A stretch of DNA of 64,000 bases from Bifidobacterium sp. ESL0775 (GCF_029395475.1 NZ_CP113917.1:2108001-2172000), one strand, 5' to 3'; positions 23,321 to 32,875 are shown, numbered from the stretch's first letter. Numbers and translations: made by a program. The notes: generated by a model from the letters alone, not told the origin.

Positions 23321-26290
23321 TTACTTCTTGACCGCAGCCCTACGGGTTGTGGTCTTTTTGGCAGTGGACTTGCGAGTTGTCGACTTGCGAGTTGTCGACT
23401 TGCGGGTCGTCGTCTTGCGACGGCCGCGGCGCTTGGACGGGCCGGCGGCGCGCTTTTCGGCGAGCAGCTGGAAGGCGGTGGCCGGGTCGATGGACTCCGG
23501 AGTGTACTGCTTCGGGAGCGTGCGGTTGGTCTCGCCGTCGGTGATGTAGGCACCGTAGAAACCGTCCTTGATGGTCACGTTCTTGCCGTTCTCCGGATCG
23601 GCTCCGAGGTCGCGCAGCGGCGGCTTGGCCGCTCCCCTGCCACGCCCGCGGCCGTACTTCGGCTGAGCGAACAGCGCCTTGGCCTTGTCCAGGTCGACCG
23701 TGAAAATCTCGTCCTCGCTGCCAAGCGAACGCGTCTCGGACTTGCCGTCCGCGCCTTTCTTGGTGAGGTAGGGACCGTAACGTCCGTTGCTCGCGGTGAC
23801 GACGGCCTCGTTGGTCTCGCCGGTTTTGGCGTCGGTCTCGTCGTATTTGCCGACCTCGCGCGGCAGGCTCAGCAACTTCAACGCCTCTTCGAGCGTAACT
23901 GTGTCAGGACTCATCGTCTTGAACAGCGAGGCCATCTTGGGCTTGGGCGCCGTTGATTTGGCGGTTTTCTTGGCACGGGTCTTGGTGGTTTTGGTCGACT
24001 TCGCAGAAGTCTTGCCATCGGCAGCACCAGCGGCCTCGGCAGCCTTCGCCGCTTCCGCCTTCGCCTCGCGTTCGGCCTTCATTTCGGCCTCGGCTTCGGG
24101 CGAGATCAGCGCCACATACGGCCCGAACCGTCCACTACGGACTTCCACGGTGCCTCCGGTCACGGGATCCTTGCCCAAGACGCGCGGACCGCCCGCGTTG
24201 TTCTTGATGAGCTCGTGGCCGGCTTCGATGGTCAGTTCGTCGGGAGCCATCGTCTCGGGAATCGAGGCGCGCTTGGGGTTGCCCTCGGTGTCCAAGTTCT
24301 TCGTGTCCTCAAGATAGGGGCCATAGCGGCCGACGCGCACCTGCAGGCCGTCGCCGATTTCGATGGTGTTGATGGCGCGGGCGTCGATGTCGCCGAGCTG
24401 CGCAACCTGCTGCTGCAGGCCTTCATGCGCCTCGTCCTGCGATTTCGCCGCGTCCTTGCCGTCGCCAAAGTAAAAGCGGGTGAGCCATTCCTTGCTGGTT
24501 TCCTCGCCTTGGGCGATCTTATCGAGTCCGTTTTCCATGTCGGCGGTGAACTGGTAGTCCACATATTTTGGGAAGTTGGTTTCCAAGAGCTTGGTCACCG
24601 CGAAAGCCAGCCAGGACGGGATCAGCGCACGGCCTCGCTCATAGACGTAACCACGGTCGATGATTGTGGAGATGATGCTGGCATAAGTCGATGGACGACC
24701 GATTTCCTTGGCCTCGAGCGTCTTGACCAGCGACGCCTCCGTATAGCGGGCAGGGGGTTGGGTCTCGTGACCATCGGCGGTGACCGCTGTGGCGTCGAGC
24801 ACCTCGCCGGTTTTCATCGGCGGCAACGCCTCGTTGTCTTCGGACCTGTCAGTTTTGCTGGAAGCCTTGGCATCCTTGGCCTTGGAAGTAGACGATGCCG
24901 AAGCCGAAGGACGACGCGGCCAACCGGAGGCTTTGAGGAATCCGGGAAACTCGATGACGGTGCCGGAAGCCTGGAAGATGGCCTCACCACGCTCGCCGGC
25001 AGGCGCCGAAAGCCGGACGGTGGCCGTAGACCCGGTGGCATCGGCCATCTGCGAGGCAAGCGTGCGCTGCCAGATCAAGGTGTAGAGCTTCAGTTGATCC
25101 GGTGGCACTTTCGTCGCCAGCTCAGCGGGGTCATGAAACTTCGCGCCGGCAGGGCGGATGCATTCATGCGCTTCCTGTGCGCCGGCGGTTTTGGTGGCGT
25201 ACTGCTTGGGCTTGTCGGAAAGATATTCCTTGCCGAAGTTCTTCGTGACCGACTCACGGGCGGCTTCAATGGCCTCGTGCGAAAGCGTCACGGAATCGGT
25301 ACGCATATAAGTGATGAAGCCGTTTTCGTAAAGTCCCTGCGCGGCGCGCATGGTCTGGCGCGAGCTCATCGAAAGCCGGTTGCCGGCGGCCTGCTGCATG
25401 GTCGAGGTGGTGAACGGCGGCACCGGACGGCGGTGGTATGGCTTGGATTCCATCGACACCACGGTGAACGGCGCATGCTCAAGTGCTTGCGCAACGGCCT
25501 TGGTCTGCGCTTCATCAAGTTGGCAGACGTTGTCTTTTTGCGCGGCGGCAGTCAAGGCACCGGTGGAGGTGAAATCGCGCGAATTGGCCAAACGCGAACC
25601 ACCCAGCGACACCATTCGGGACTCGAAATCAACGTTCTCACCCTGCGCGTCAGGCGCGGAGAGCTCGGCGATGACATCCCAATACGGCGAGCGCACGAAC
25701 GCCATGCGTTCCCGTTCGCGCTCGACGATCAGACGCGTGGCGACGGACTGCACACGTCCGGCGGAAAGCCCCGGGCCGACCTTGCGCCAGAGCACTGGCG
25801 AAAGCTCATAGCCGTACAGCCTGTCGAGCACGCGCCGCGTCTCCTGCGCGTCGACCATATTGGCGTCCACGTCACGGGTCTTGCCAACGGCGTCTTTGAT
25901 GGCGGCCGGGGTGATCTCATGGAAGACCATGCGGTGAACCGGGACCTTGGGCTTAAGCGTCTGCACCAGGTGCCACGCGATGGCCTCGCCCTCGCGATCC
26001 TCATCAGTCGCGAGGTAAAGTTCACTGGCGTCTTTCAGCGCGCTTTTGAGTTCGGCAACGGTTTTCTTCTTTTCCGGCCCGACGATGTAATACGGCTCGA
26101 AGCCGTCATCGACATCCACACCGAACCGCCCGAATTTCGCCTTCTTGGAGGCAGGCACCTGACTTGGTTGCGCCAGATCGCGGATATGGCCGACCGAAGC
26201 CATGACCGTGTAGTCCTTGCCAAGATAGCCGCCAATCTTCTTGGCCTTGGTCGGGGACTCCACGATGACGAGTTTCTTACCAGCCGCCAT
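23321..26290 (-). CDS. topA: DNA topoisomerase I
   Basis: Type IA topoisomerase that relaxes negative supercoils; 989 aa, actinobacterial size. The Toprim domain opens KKLVIVESPTKAKKIGGYL, with ATDEDREGEAIAWHL as the metal site. The catalytic Tyr is in GFITYMRTDSVTLS. C-terminal TopA repeats (GRYGPYL, GRFGPYV, GFYGAYI types) follow. The tail ends in a basic run of Thr-Thr-Arg-Lys-Ser repeats encoded by 15-bp tandem copies near 23360-23410, typical of DNA-binding tails. A Ser/Lys-rich insert interrupts the core near 24830-24920. AAGGAG before the ATG at 26290 fixes the start. Confidence 0.97.
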   Translation of the reverse strand: MAAGKKLVIVESPTKAKKIGGYLGKDYTVMASVGHIRDLAQPSQVPASKKAKFGRFGVDVDDGFEPYYIVGPEKKKTVAELKSALKDASELYLATDEDREGEAIAWHLVQTLKPKVPVHRMVFHEITPAAIKDAVGKTRDVDANMVDAQETRRVLDRLYGYELSPVLWRKVGPGLSAGRVQSVATRLIVERERERMAFVRSPYWDVIAELSAPDAQGENVDFESRMVSLGGSRLANSRDFTSTGALTAAAQKDNVCQLDEAQTKAVAQALEHAPFTVVSMESKPYHRRPVPPFTTSTMQQAAGNRLSMSSRQTMRAAQGLYENGFITYMRTDSVTLSHEAIEAARESVTKNFGKEYLSDKPKQYATKTAGAQEAHECIRPAGAKFHDPAELATKVPPDQLKLYTLIWQRTLASQMADATGSTATVRLSAPAGERGEAIFQASGTVIEFPGFLKASGWPRRPSASASSTSKAKDAKASSKTDRSEDNEALPPMKTGEVLDATAVTADGHETQPPARYTEASLVKTLEAKEIGRPSTYASIISTIIDRGYVYERGRALIPSWLAFAVTKLLETNFPKYVDYQFTADMENGLDKIAQGEETSKEWLTRFYFGDGKDAAKSQDEAHEGLQQQVAQLGDIDARAINTIEIGDGLQVRVGRYGPYLEDTKNLDTEGNPKRASIPETMAPDELTIEAGHELIKNNAGGPRVLGKDPVTGGTVEVRSGRFGPYVALISPEAEAEMKAEREAKAEAAKAAEAAGAADGKTSAKSTKTTKTRAKKTAKSTAPKPKMASLFKTMSPDTVTLEEALKLLSLPREVGKYDETDAKTGETNEAVVTASNGRYGPYLTKKGADGKSETRSLGSEDEIFTVDLDKAKALFAQPKYGRGRGRGAAKPPLRDLGADPENGKNVTIKDGFYGAYITDGETNRTLPKQYTPESIDPATAFQLLAEKRAAGPSKRRGRRKTTTRKSTTRKSTTRKSTAKKTTTRRAAVKK

Positions 26291-26557
26291 AACCGCTCCT
26301 TCACGTCTTGAGGTTACGTTCGCCATATTACCCACTTACCCACAGCATACAGCGAAACATCAGTGTAGCGCGTGGCGCAACATAATAATAAGGACTACCA
26401 TACCGCGCCGAACATTCGCGCCACCGTGCTTATCTACGGCATGGACCCATACGATACACGATGGCCGGAAAGCGAATGCGGAATCAAAGCCGAGGGCAGC
26501 GCCAATACCGCTGCCGCACTGACGTCCATCGCGGCCAGACGAAATTGATATCCTCTC

Positions 26558-26586
26558 TGGCGATCCACCACGAACGCCGTTACAAT
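26558..26586 (+). promoter_or_regulatory. Candidate promoter for the MATE transporter gene
   Basis: TGGCGA at 26558-26563 and TACAAT at 26581-26586 are separated by 17 bp. The predicted transcript would start about 40 bases before the GTG at 26636, which supports that start. It lies in the 345-base divergent gap between topA and this gene; the -35 box is weak. No other feature was seen in the gap. Confidence 0.35.
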
Positions 26587-26635
26587 GACAATCGCAAACG
26601 CCCCATAAACTACGGAAAACCTAAGAATCAGCACA

Positions 26636-28090
26636 GTGACGAAACAAGAGACAAGCGACAACAAAGAGACCGAACAAGCGGCAGACGACATGCACGCGCA
26701 CGACGGGATGACGGCTTACGACCAAAACGACCAGGCAACAAACAGCGAACAAACGTATGACAAAGCCGAACGCAAGCGCGTCAACCGGCAGATTCTGGCG
26801 CTGGCAATCCCCACATTCGGCCAACTCATCGCCGACCCGCTTTTCGTCCTGATCGACACGGCCATCGTCGGCCATATCGGCGACACCGCGCTGGCCGGGC
26901 TTTCCATCGGCTCCACGGTTTTGCTCACTGTCGCGGGGCTGTGCAATTTCCTCGCCTACGGCACCACCTCGCGCGTCGGACAGCTCATGGGCGCCGGCCG
27001 CAAACGCGAAGGGCTGGAGACCGGAGTCGACGGACTTTGGCTGGCGCTGATCATCGGCATTGTTATTTCGGCGGCGTTCTTCGTTGGTGCCCGACCGTTG
27101 TGCTCGCTGATGGGGGCGCGTGGCGACGTGCTCGACAACGCGACTATTTATTTGCAGGCCGTCATTTTCGGGCTTCCGGGAATGCTGCTCGTTTACGCGG
27201 CCAACGGCATCTTCCGCGGGCTCAAGAAAGTCCGCATCACGCTTGTCGCCGCCGTTCTGGGCGCGGCGCTCAATACCGCACTTGACTTCCTGTTCGTCTT
27301 CGGGCTCGGCATGGGCATCATGGGTTCCGGGCTCGCGACGCTGATCGCGCAGTGGTTTATGGGCATTTATCTGGTCATCCCTTCATTGAAGTGGTCGCGC
27401 GACGCCGGCGCTTCGCTCGCACCGCGGATCTCGGGCATCACCGCCACCGCGGCCGACGGCCTGCCACTGTTCATCCGCACACTCGCCCTGCGCATCTGCC
27501 TGGTGGCGACCGTCGTGCTTGCCACGCACATGGGCACGCAGGTGCTCGCCGCCTACCAAGCCGTCAACTCCAGCTGGAACTTCGTGTTGAACATCCTTGA
27601 CGCCATCGGCATCTCCGGCCAGGCGCTGGTAGCTACGGAGATCGGCGCGAAACGTTACGGGCGAGCCCGCGAGATGACGCGAATCTCGGCGCGTGCGGGA
27701 CTTTACGGAGGCACCGGGGTCGGGATTGCGCTGGTTCTGCTGGGTTTCCTCGCCGCTCCCCTCTTCAGCCCGAACGCGGCCATCCAACACCTCATTATTA
27801 TCGGCATGATCGTCGTCGCGGTCTTCCTACCGCTCTCCGGCTGGATGTGGGCGCTCGATGGCATCCTCATCGGTGCCGGCGACTACAAATACCTCGCCGT
27901 CACCTGCTCGATCGTCACCCTCATTTACCTCCCGCTAGTCCTCGCGCTCAACTTCATCGACAACGCCTACAACCCCAACTCCACCGTCCGTATGATCTTG
28001 CTCTGGGCCGTCTTCAACACCGTTTTCATCGGCGGCCGCAGCGTCTTCAACGGCCTGCGAGCCCGCGGCGACAAGTGGCTGAAGAAGTGA
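26636..28090 (+). CDS. MATE-family multidrug/cation exporter (DinF-like)
   Basis: Inner-membrane antiporter of the MATE family, 484 aa, with 12 predicted helices starting around residue 53 (ILALAIPTFGQLIADPLFVLID). Family blocks: DTAIVGHIGDTALAGLSIGS, NFLAYGTTSRVGQLMGAG and AYQAVNSSWNFVLNILDAIG. The first 47 residues are hydrophilic and acidic. The GTG at 26636 has a weak ribosome site; ATGs at 26690 and 26708 are alternatives and would only shorten the tail. It is divergent from topA. The substrate is not predictable. Confidence 0.85.
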   Translation: MTKQETSDNKETEQAADDMHAHDGMTAYDQNDQATNSEQTYDKAERKRVNRQILALAIPTFGQLIADPLFVLIDTAIVGHIGDTALAGLSIGSTVLLTVAGLCNFLAYGTTSRVGQLMGAGRKREGLETGVDGLWLALIIGIVISAAFFVGARPLCSLMGARGDVLDNATIYLQAVIFGLPGMLLVYAANGIFRGLKKVRITLVAAVLGAALNTALDFLFVFGLGMGIMGSGLATLIAQWFMGIYLVIPSLKWSRDAGASLAPRISGITATAADGLPLFIRTLALRICLVATVVLATHMGTQVLAAYQAVNSSWNFVLNILDAIGISGQALVATEIGAKRYGRAREMTRISARAGLYGGTGVGIALVLLGFLAAPLFSPNAAIQHLIIIGMIVVAVFLPLSGWMWALDGILIGAGDYKYLAVTCSIVTLIYLPLVLALNFIDNAYNPNSTVRMILLWAVFNTVFIGGRSVFNGLRARGDKWLKK

Positions 28091-28229
28091 GGCTCCCTGG
28101 AAACCGCACACCCAAATAGGCCCATTTAAAATAGGAACCGTTATTTTCCACCATTCCATTTTTAAATGCCCCACTTCGGGTGTGTGCCTAAATACAAAAC
28201 CAATACTTTCTGAACTTTTAATTCCTTCA

Positions 28230-28391
28230 TTATTCGATAAAGTGAACAATCATAAATTGTTCGGAATACCGAACAATTATCAAATGTTTCAATTCCCGAG
28301 CATTTCGACGATGTACTGAATTCAGAACTTTCAATAAATGTAGCCATATAGTTACTTTTTCAAAATGTAATCAGTCTGCTACATTCTGCAA
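28230..28391. repeat. 27-bp periodic array, upstream part, before hipBA
   Basis: Units begin at 28230, 28257, 28284, 28311, 28338 and 28365, exactly 27 bp apart. The second is the clearest: AATTGTTCGG and CCGAACAATT (28255-28278) form a perfect 10-bp dyad around AATA. The first keeps the same pattern, TTATTCG then TGAACAA. Later units keep mainly the leading ATGT and a partial right half, so the array fades downstream. It lies in the 457-base AT-rich gap after the MATE gene. Confidence 0.7.
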
Positions 28392-28449
28392 TTATCACAC
28401 TGACCATCTTTAGAGCTTGCCTCATTGTTCAACAGCAACCTCAATTCTG

Positions 28450-28530
28450 CTGTTCGCTATATCGAACAATTTCAATTTGTTCGTTTTACCAAACAACTAT
28501 AAAATATTCGTTATATCAAACAACTATTCA
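28450..28530 (+). promoter_or_regulatory. Three operator copies at 27-bp spacing in front of hipB
   Basis: Copies start at 28450, 28477 and 28504 and follow the pattern TGTTCG, six bases, then CGAACA or CAAACA. The first, TGTTCGCTATATCGAACA, is a perfect dyad. The last ends 17 bases before the hipB ATG, so occupancy would cover the promoter and leader. By analogy with E. coli hipBA, whose promoter carries several HipB operators, these are probably HipB binding sites giving autorepression. The sequence itself differs from the E. coli operator. Confidence 0.75.
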
Positions 28531-28547
28531 AATCAGAAACCACAGCC

Positions 28548-28940
28548 ATGAAAGAAACCTTTTCCCCGGCCATCAGATCGATGCCACAGCTTTCTGCGAC
28601 AATCCGCGATGCCCGCAAGGCCGCAAAACTTACGCAAACCGAACTCGCCAAACGTACCAGTATCCCTCGCTCTTGGCTCGCACAATTGGAAAACGGGAAA
28701 ATCGTCAATCCTGGGCTGGAAAGAATCCTCACCCTTTTCAGCGCACTCAACATAACCTGGACCGCACAATATTCATGGGATTTACCAGAGGAACCTCAAT
28801 CGCCCAGCAAGAAACCGAAGCCAAAGAAATCAATCAAAACCGCGCCTAAGCCCAAGACAAAAAACGTCAGCTTCAATGAATTAGCCAATCGAGGAGAAAA
28901 GAAGACCGCTGCATTCCTTGAAAGCATAAATGCTAAATAA
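28548..28940 (+). CDS. hipB: HipB-like antitoxin, XRE-family DNA-binding protein
   Basis: Antitoxin and autorepressor of a HipBA module, 130 aa. An XRE helix-turn-helix spans about residues 15-70: SATIRDARKAAKLTQTELAK then TSIPRSWLAQLENGK. After it comes a basic Pro/Lys-rich linker (PSKKPKPKKSIK) and a short C-terminal tail that may hold the degradation or HipA contact segment. The AT-rich upstream array of TGTTCG dyads fits its role as repressor. hipA follows 65 bases later on the same strand. Confidence 0.85.
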   Translation: MKETFSPAIRSMPQLSATIRDARKAAKLTQTELAKRTSIPRSWLAQLENGKIVNPGLERILTLFSALNITWTAQYSWDLPEEPQSPSKKPKPKKSIKTAPKPKTKNVSFNELANRGEKKTAAFLESINAK

Positions 28941-29005
28941 ACATCAACTGGTAGCATGCATGTATCGCATCATGGTTGATGCCTCACCAAGAAAGAACGA
29001 AACTT

Positions 29006-30331
29006 ATGAAAAGCAAAGAACTATACGCATACCTAGAAGGTGAACCCGTAGGAATATTGCGCGAAGACAACGACGGCAAACATAGCTTCACCTATATTCC
29101 CGAGGCCAAAGCGCAAATCTCTCTTTCCATGCCCATTCAGAAAGAGCCTTGGACCGGAAAACCCGTTGAAGCCTACATCGACGGAATATTACCTGACGAC
29201 CGTGCGGTAAGGCAAAGAATCGCAAATCTTTACGACGTCAGAGCCAATAACCCATTCTCATTGCTTTCCGCCGTAGGTCTCGACTGCGCCGGCGGCATTC
29301 AATTTGTGGATGGCGACCACCTCGAAGAACTGAAGCGGCAAGAGCAGCTTCGTCCGATTTCAGAAGAGATCATCGGCAAGCGTCTGCTGGAGTTGTCTTC
29401 TTCGCAACCCAATTGGCAGAACAGCGATGAGCACTGGTCGCTGAACGGGGCACAAGGAAAAATCGCCTTACGAAAAAGCAGCAAAGGAAAGTGGTTCGAA
29501 GCACTTGGTGCGGCGGCGACCACTCACATCCTGAAACCCGGAGTCTCGGGATTGGAAGAACAGGCTTTCGATGAATATGTCTGTATGAAAACGCTGGAAA
29601 AACTCTGGGTGAAAGTCTCCGAATCCGAGTTCCGCAACTTTGCGGGCACGACAGCACTGGTCAGCACACGCTGGGACCGTTCATATTCTCTCAATCCCGA
29701 CGGGAGTGACAAGGTTATTCGCATTCACCAGGAGGATTTGTGCCAGGCGATGAGCTACATGACCCGGGAGAAATACCAATCGGAAGGTGGGCCGGGAGCC
29801 GTTGCCATTATTCGATTTTTGCGGGCGAACCAACTCGGCGAGACCGACATCATCCAGTTCGTCATCGGGCTTATACTCAACTTCCTCATCGGCGGGACGG
29901 ACGCGCACGCCAAGAACTATGCCATACTTGAACCAGTCGGCGAGGCGCCACGATTCGCACCGTTCTACGATATCGCCTCGATTTTCGCTTACGACCAGCG
30001 CGGCGACCGCAAGGGCGAGCGCAAGATGGCCATGTCGATCGGCGGCGAATACCACTACGAACGCATGGAGCTGAAACACTGGCTCAAGCTCTGCCAAGAC
30101 GCGAAGCTCGACGCGGAGCTCATTGCCGGTTTGCTGCGTCATTATGCCGAAATCCTGCCGGATACATTCAATGACACAGCCAAATCTACCCTCACGGACG
30201 TAGCCAAACTCAAGATTTCTCCTGAATCGTTGAGAACCCCCAACGGAAGCTCAACAACCGAACGCAAGGAACTCGTCAATCGCGTCGGCGCAGGTATCAA
30301 TCGCCAGTGCGACATGGTGCTTGGCTGGTAA
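29006..30331 (+). CDS. hipA: HipA-like serine/threonine kinase toxin
   Basis: Type II toxin kinase, 441 aa, close to E. coli HipA length. In E. coli HipA phosphorylates glutamyl-tRNA synthetase and induces growth arrest. The N-terminal subdomain has AYLEGEPVGILRED. The Gly-rich ATP loop is SLNGAQGKIAL. The catalytic motif is FLIGGTDAHAKNYAIL with the expected Asp, followed by the metal-binding Asp in APFYDIASIFAY. All key residues appear intact. The start MKSKELYAYL is preferred to an ATG ten codons upstream. Base composition falls closer to average than that of the AT-rich hipB promoter. Confidence 0.92.
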   Translation: MKSKELYAYLEGEPVGILREDNDGKHSFTYIPEAKAQISLSMPIQKEPWTGKPVEAYIDGILPDDRAVRQRIANLYDVRANNPFSLLSAVGLDCAGGIQFVDGDHLEELKRQEQLRPISEEIIGKRLLELSSSQPNWQNSDEHWSLNGAQGKIALRKSSKGKWFEALGAAATTHILKPGVSGLEEQAFDEYVCMKTLEKLWVKVSESEFRNFAGTTALVSTRWDRSYSLNPDGSDKVIRIHQEDLCQAMSYMTREKYQSEGGPGAVAIIRFLRANQLGETDIIQFVIGLILNFLIGGTDAHAKNYAILEPVGEAPRFAPFYDIASIFAYDQRGDRKGERKMAMSIGGEYHYERMELKHWLKLCQDAKLDAELIAGLLRHYAEILPDTFNDTAKSTLTDVAKLKISPESLRTPNGSSTTERKELVNRVGAGINRQCDMVLGW

Positions 30332-30574
30332 TTGCGCCGCATCAGCGAGAATAAGTAACTTATCGACGCCGGTTCTCCTGCCATATCGGTATATCGGCCA
30401 AGGAACTTGCACACCATATCGCAGAATATGTGTAAATTGCCTGCGAAATCACAACTCAGGAATGTAAGCACATTTTTCGCCATGAAACATCCTTACATCC
30501 CTATTTGATAAGCCTCAATAAACGGAACAAATCTACACATCCAAAACGAATGTCCGGACCCTCGATATTATTTG

Positions 30575-30590
30575 TTAGTTAGCTAACGAA
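30575..30590. promoter_or_regulatory. MarR operator candidate in the 30332-30644 gap
   Basis: GTTAGCTAAC (30578-30587) is a perfect 10-bp palindrome extended to TTAGTTAGCTAACGAA. It lies 55 bases before the MarR start, where an autoregulatory MarR site is expected; TTAGTTAGCTAA-type dyads are usual for this family. The rest of the 313-base gap after hipA shows nothing recognisable. Confidence 0.6.
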
Positions 30591-30644
30591 TTAATTTTGT
30601 CAGGTGACCTAGCGGCAGCCTGATAGTCGAGAAGGCAAGAAGAA

Positions 30645-31118
30645 ATGACCGATACGCCGGATGGGCGGCCGGAGAACTACGGGCGTCTGCTGCAGCAGTC
30701 CTCGAGCGCGATGTCGCAGCAGCTCGGGCGGTTCGCGGCACGCTATGGGCTTACGGAAGTGCAGATGTCCGTCATCAACTTCATGAGCTCGCAGCCGGGC
30801 GGCGAAGTGGCGCAGCACGCCATCGAACAGGAATTCCATATCCAGCGCTCCACCGTCACCGTGACCTTGCAACGCATGGAGGCGCGTGGCCTGCTCACCC
30901 GCGAACAGGCATCTGACGACGCACGGCGCAAAACCGTGAGGCTCACGCCACGAGCCAAGCAGAGCGTCGAAGCCATCCACGGTTACATCGACAACGAGCA
31001 ACGTGAGTTCGAGCGACGCTTCTCTCCCGCGCAAATCGCCGATTTCAAGGAGATGCTGGCGTTCTTCGCCCGCGCACGCGACGACGACCCCGGCGTCGAG
31101 CGGCAGCCACCACGATAA
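30645..31118 (+). CDS. MarR-family transcriptional regulator
   Basis: Winged-helix regulator, 157 aa. The DNA-binding domain covers roughly residues 35-100: GLTEVQMSVINFMSSQPGG, IEQEFHIQRSTVTVTLQRME and the wing ARGLLTREQASDDARRKTVR. It precedes an MFS exporter by 183 bases on the same strand, the usual layout for a drug-responsive repressor and its pump. A perfect dyad lies in its promoter. The inducer is unknown. Confidence 0.92.
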   Translation: MTDTPDGRPENYGRLLQQSSSAMSQQLGRFAARYGLTEVQMSVINFMSSQPGGEVAQHAIEQEFHIQRSTVTVTLQRMEARGLLTREQASDDARRKTVRLTPRAKQSVEAIHGYIDNEQREFERRFSPAQIADFKEMLAFFARARDDDPGVERQPPR

Positions 31119-31301
31119 TCAAAATGCGTTCACTGACACAGCCACTAATCGAAACCTTGTGATTCTCTTTAACGCGTTTCGACGGTAACCGGAAACACGT
31201 TGAAATAGCAAGGCGATTATGCGCAACCCGCTACGGTCTCAACCAGGAACCACCATCAACCATTTGCAAACAAAAAGAAAATTAAAGGATCAATACCAAT
31301 A

Positions 31302-32714
31302 ATGACCTCTGAAACAACGCAAACAGCCGCTGCCCCGCAACGGCAATCCGAGAAAATTCCGGGCAAGGTCTTCGGCGCGATCATCGCGGCCGGCCTGCTC
31401 TCGCTGAGCGGCGTGACCGTCGAAACCGCCATGAACGTCACCTTCCCGACGTTGATGAAAGAGTTCGGCATCAACACCGAAACCGTGCAGTGGGTGACGA
31501 CGGCCAACCTGCTCACCATCGCCATCGTCGTGCCGCTGAGCGCGATGCTCAAGGCGCGATTCCGCACCAAGTCGCTTTTCATCGTGGCGAACCTTTCCTT
31601 CCTCGCCGGCCTCATCATTGAGATTTTCACCCCCAACTTCGCGCTGCTCGTGACCGGCCGCGTCATCCAAGGTGTCGGCGCCGGCATCGCGCTGCCGCTG
31701 ATGTTCAACATCATCCTGGAAACGGTTCCGCCGCAACGCATCGGCCTGATGATGGGCTTCGGCACGCTGTTGACCGCTGTCGCCCCGGCCATTGGCCCGA
31801 CCTTCGGCGGCATCGTCGTCTCGAAGACCAGCTGGCGCGTCATCTTCGCCTGCCTGCTGCCCGTCGTCCTCATCTCGCTGGCGCTCGGCATCGCCTGCAT
31901 CCAGCAGAAGAGCAAGATCCGCGACATCAAGTTCGATATCCCGAGCATCATCCTCATCGCGCTGACCTTCTGCGGCCTCATCTTCGGCTTCAGCTCCATG
32001 ACCACCAAGCCGATCTTGAGCCTGCAGGTCGCCGGCGCCATCGCCGTGGGCATCGTCGCGCTCGTGCTCTTCTGCATACGCCAGCTCAAGATCAGCGCCC
32101 CAATCATCGACATCCGCACCCTGAAGAACCTTCGCTTCTCCGGCTTTGTCATCGCGTTCTTCCTGCTGCAGGCGATCTCGCTGGGCCTGGCGTTCATCCT
32201 GCCGAACTATCTGCAGCTCGCCGACCATTCCTCACCGTTGGTCGCCGGCCTCACCTTGCTGCCTGGTGCCGCGCTCGGTGCCGCGCTTGCGCTGCTCGGC
32301 GGCCGCGTCTATGACGCCGTCGGCCCGAAGCCGCCGCTAATCTTCGGCGGGGCCTGCGCCATCATCGCGATGATCTGCTTCTTCGCGTTCGGCCATCACC
32401 TGAGCAGCGGCGCCGCGGCCGGATTCTACCTGCTCTACATGCTCGGCATTGGCCTGAGCTCCGGCAACATCATGACCACCGGCCTCTCGCACCTGAGCAC
32501 CCATGAGCAGAGCATGGGCAACGCCATCTTCAACACCGCCCAGCAGTTCGCGGGAGCGGTGGGTACCTCCGTCGCCGCCGCCATCCTCGCGGCCGGCCAG
32601 GCCGGTGCCGCCAACGTCGCGGCGGGAACCGCGGCGGGCGCGACGATGACCTTCGGTGTCCTCTTGGTCGCACTGGCCGTCGAGTTCGCCGACATCCTCC
32701 GCTCGCTGTTCTAA
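31302..32714 (+). CDS. MFS multidrug exporter, DHA2-like
   Basis: Proton-coupled drug exporter in the inner membrane, 470 aa with 12-14 hydrophobic segments. Diagnostic motifs: RVIQGVGAGIALPLMFNII, and the antiporter motif C region TLLTAVAPAIGPTFGGIVV; SKTSWRVIFACLLPVV follows. The N-terminal 20 residues are hydrophilic. The ribosome site AAAGGA is about 12 bases from the ATG, a little far. It is likely controlled by the MarR gene just upstream. A strong terminator follows. Confidence 0.9.
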   Translation: MTSETTQTAAAPQRQSEKIPGKVFGAIIAAGLLSLSGVTVETAMNVTFPTLMKEFGINTETVQWVTTANLLTIAIVVPLSAMLKARFRTKSLFIVANLSFLAGLIIEIFTPNFALLVTGRVIQGVGAGIALPLMFNIILETVPPQRIGLMMGFGTLLTAVAPAIGPTFGGIVVSKTSWRVIFACLLPVVLISLALGIACIQQKSKIRDIKFDIPSIILIALTFCGLIFGFSSMTTKPILSLQVAGAIAVGIVALVLFCIRQLKISAPIIDIRTLKNLRFSGFVIAFFLLQAISLGLAFILPNYLQLADHSSPLVAGLTLLPGAALGAALALLGGRVYDAVGPKPPLIFGGACAIIAMICFFAFGHHLSSGAAAGFYLLYMLGIGLSSGNIMTTGLSHLSTHEQSMGNAIFNTAQQFAGAVGTSVAAAILAAGQAGAANVAAGTAAGATMTFGVLLVALAVEFADILRSLF

Positions 32715-32740
32715 AAGCGGCGATTAGCCAAATAGATACA

Positions 32741-32786
32741 AAAATGGCTGTGACGATGGTTCGTTAACCGTCGTCACAGCCATTTT
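32741..32786 (+). terminator. Rho-independent terminator after the MFS gene
   Basis: A 21-bp arm pair beginning AAAATGGCTGTGACGATGG, with its near-perfect complement ending CCATTTT, has a short loop TCG. It is followed by TT on the plus strand and preceded by A on the other, so it could work in both directions. It starts 27 bases after the MFS stop. Confidence 0.85.
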
Positions 32787-32799
32787 TTACGTGCGAATC

Positions 32800-32875
32800 C
32801 GCACAAGTCGGTAGTTAGGTTTTCAGAAACGGCGGAATTCGGCCATTCTTGAAAACCTATCTACCGACTTGTGCG
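32800..32875. repeat. Long inverted repeat between convergent genes
   Basis: Arms 32800-32825 and 32850-32875 are 26 bp with a single mismatch (left arm starts CGCACAAGTCGG). They enclose a 24-base GC-rich centre. It sits right after the MFS terminator and nine bases before the stop of the convergent PfpI gene, so it may terminate that gene. The arms are longer than needed for a terminator and lack a U tract, so a small mobile-type repeat is also possible. Confidence 0.6.

Noticed and set aside
28230..28530. Possible CRISPR array before hipBA
   Set aside because: Units are contiguous and degenerate with no unique spacers, and no cas genes are nearby. The same holds for the 23-bp and 33-bp arrays.
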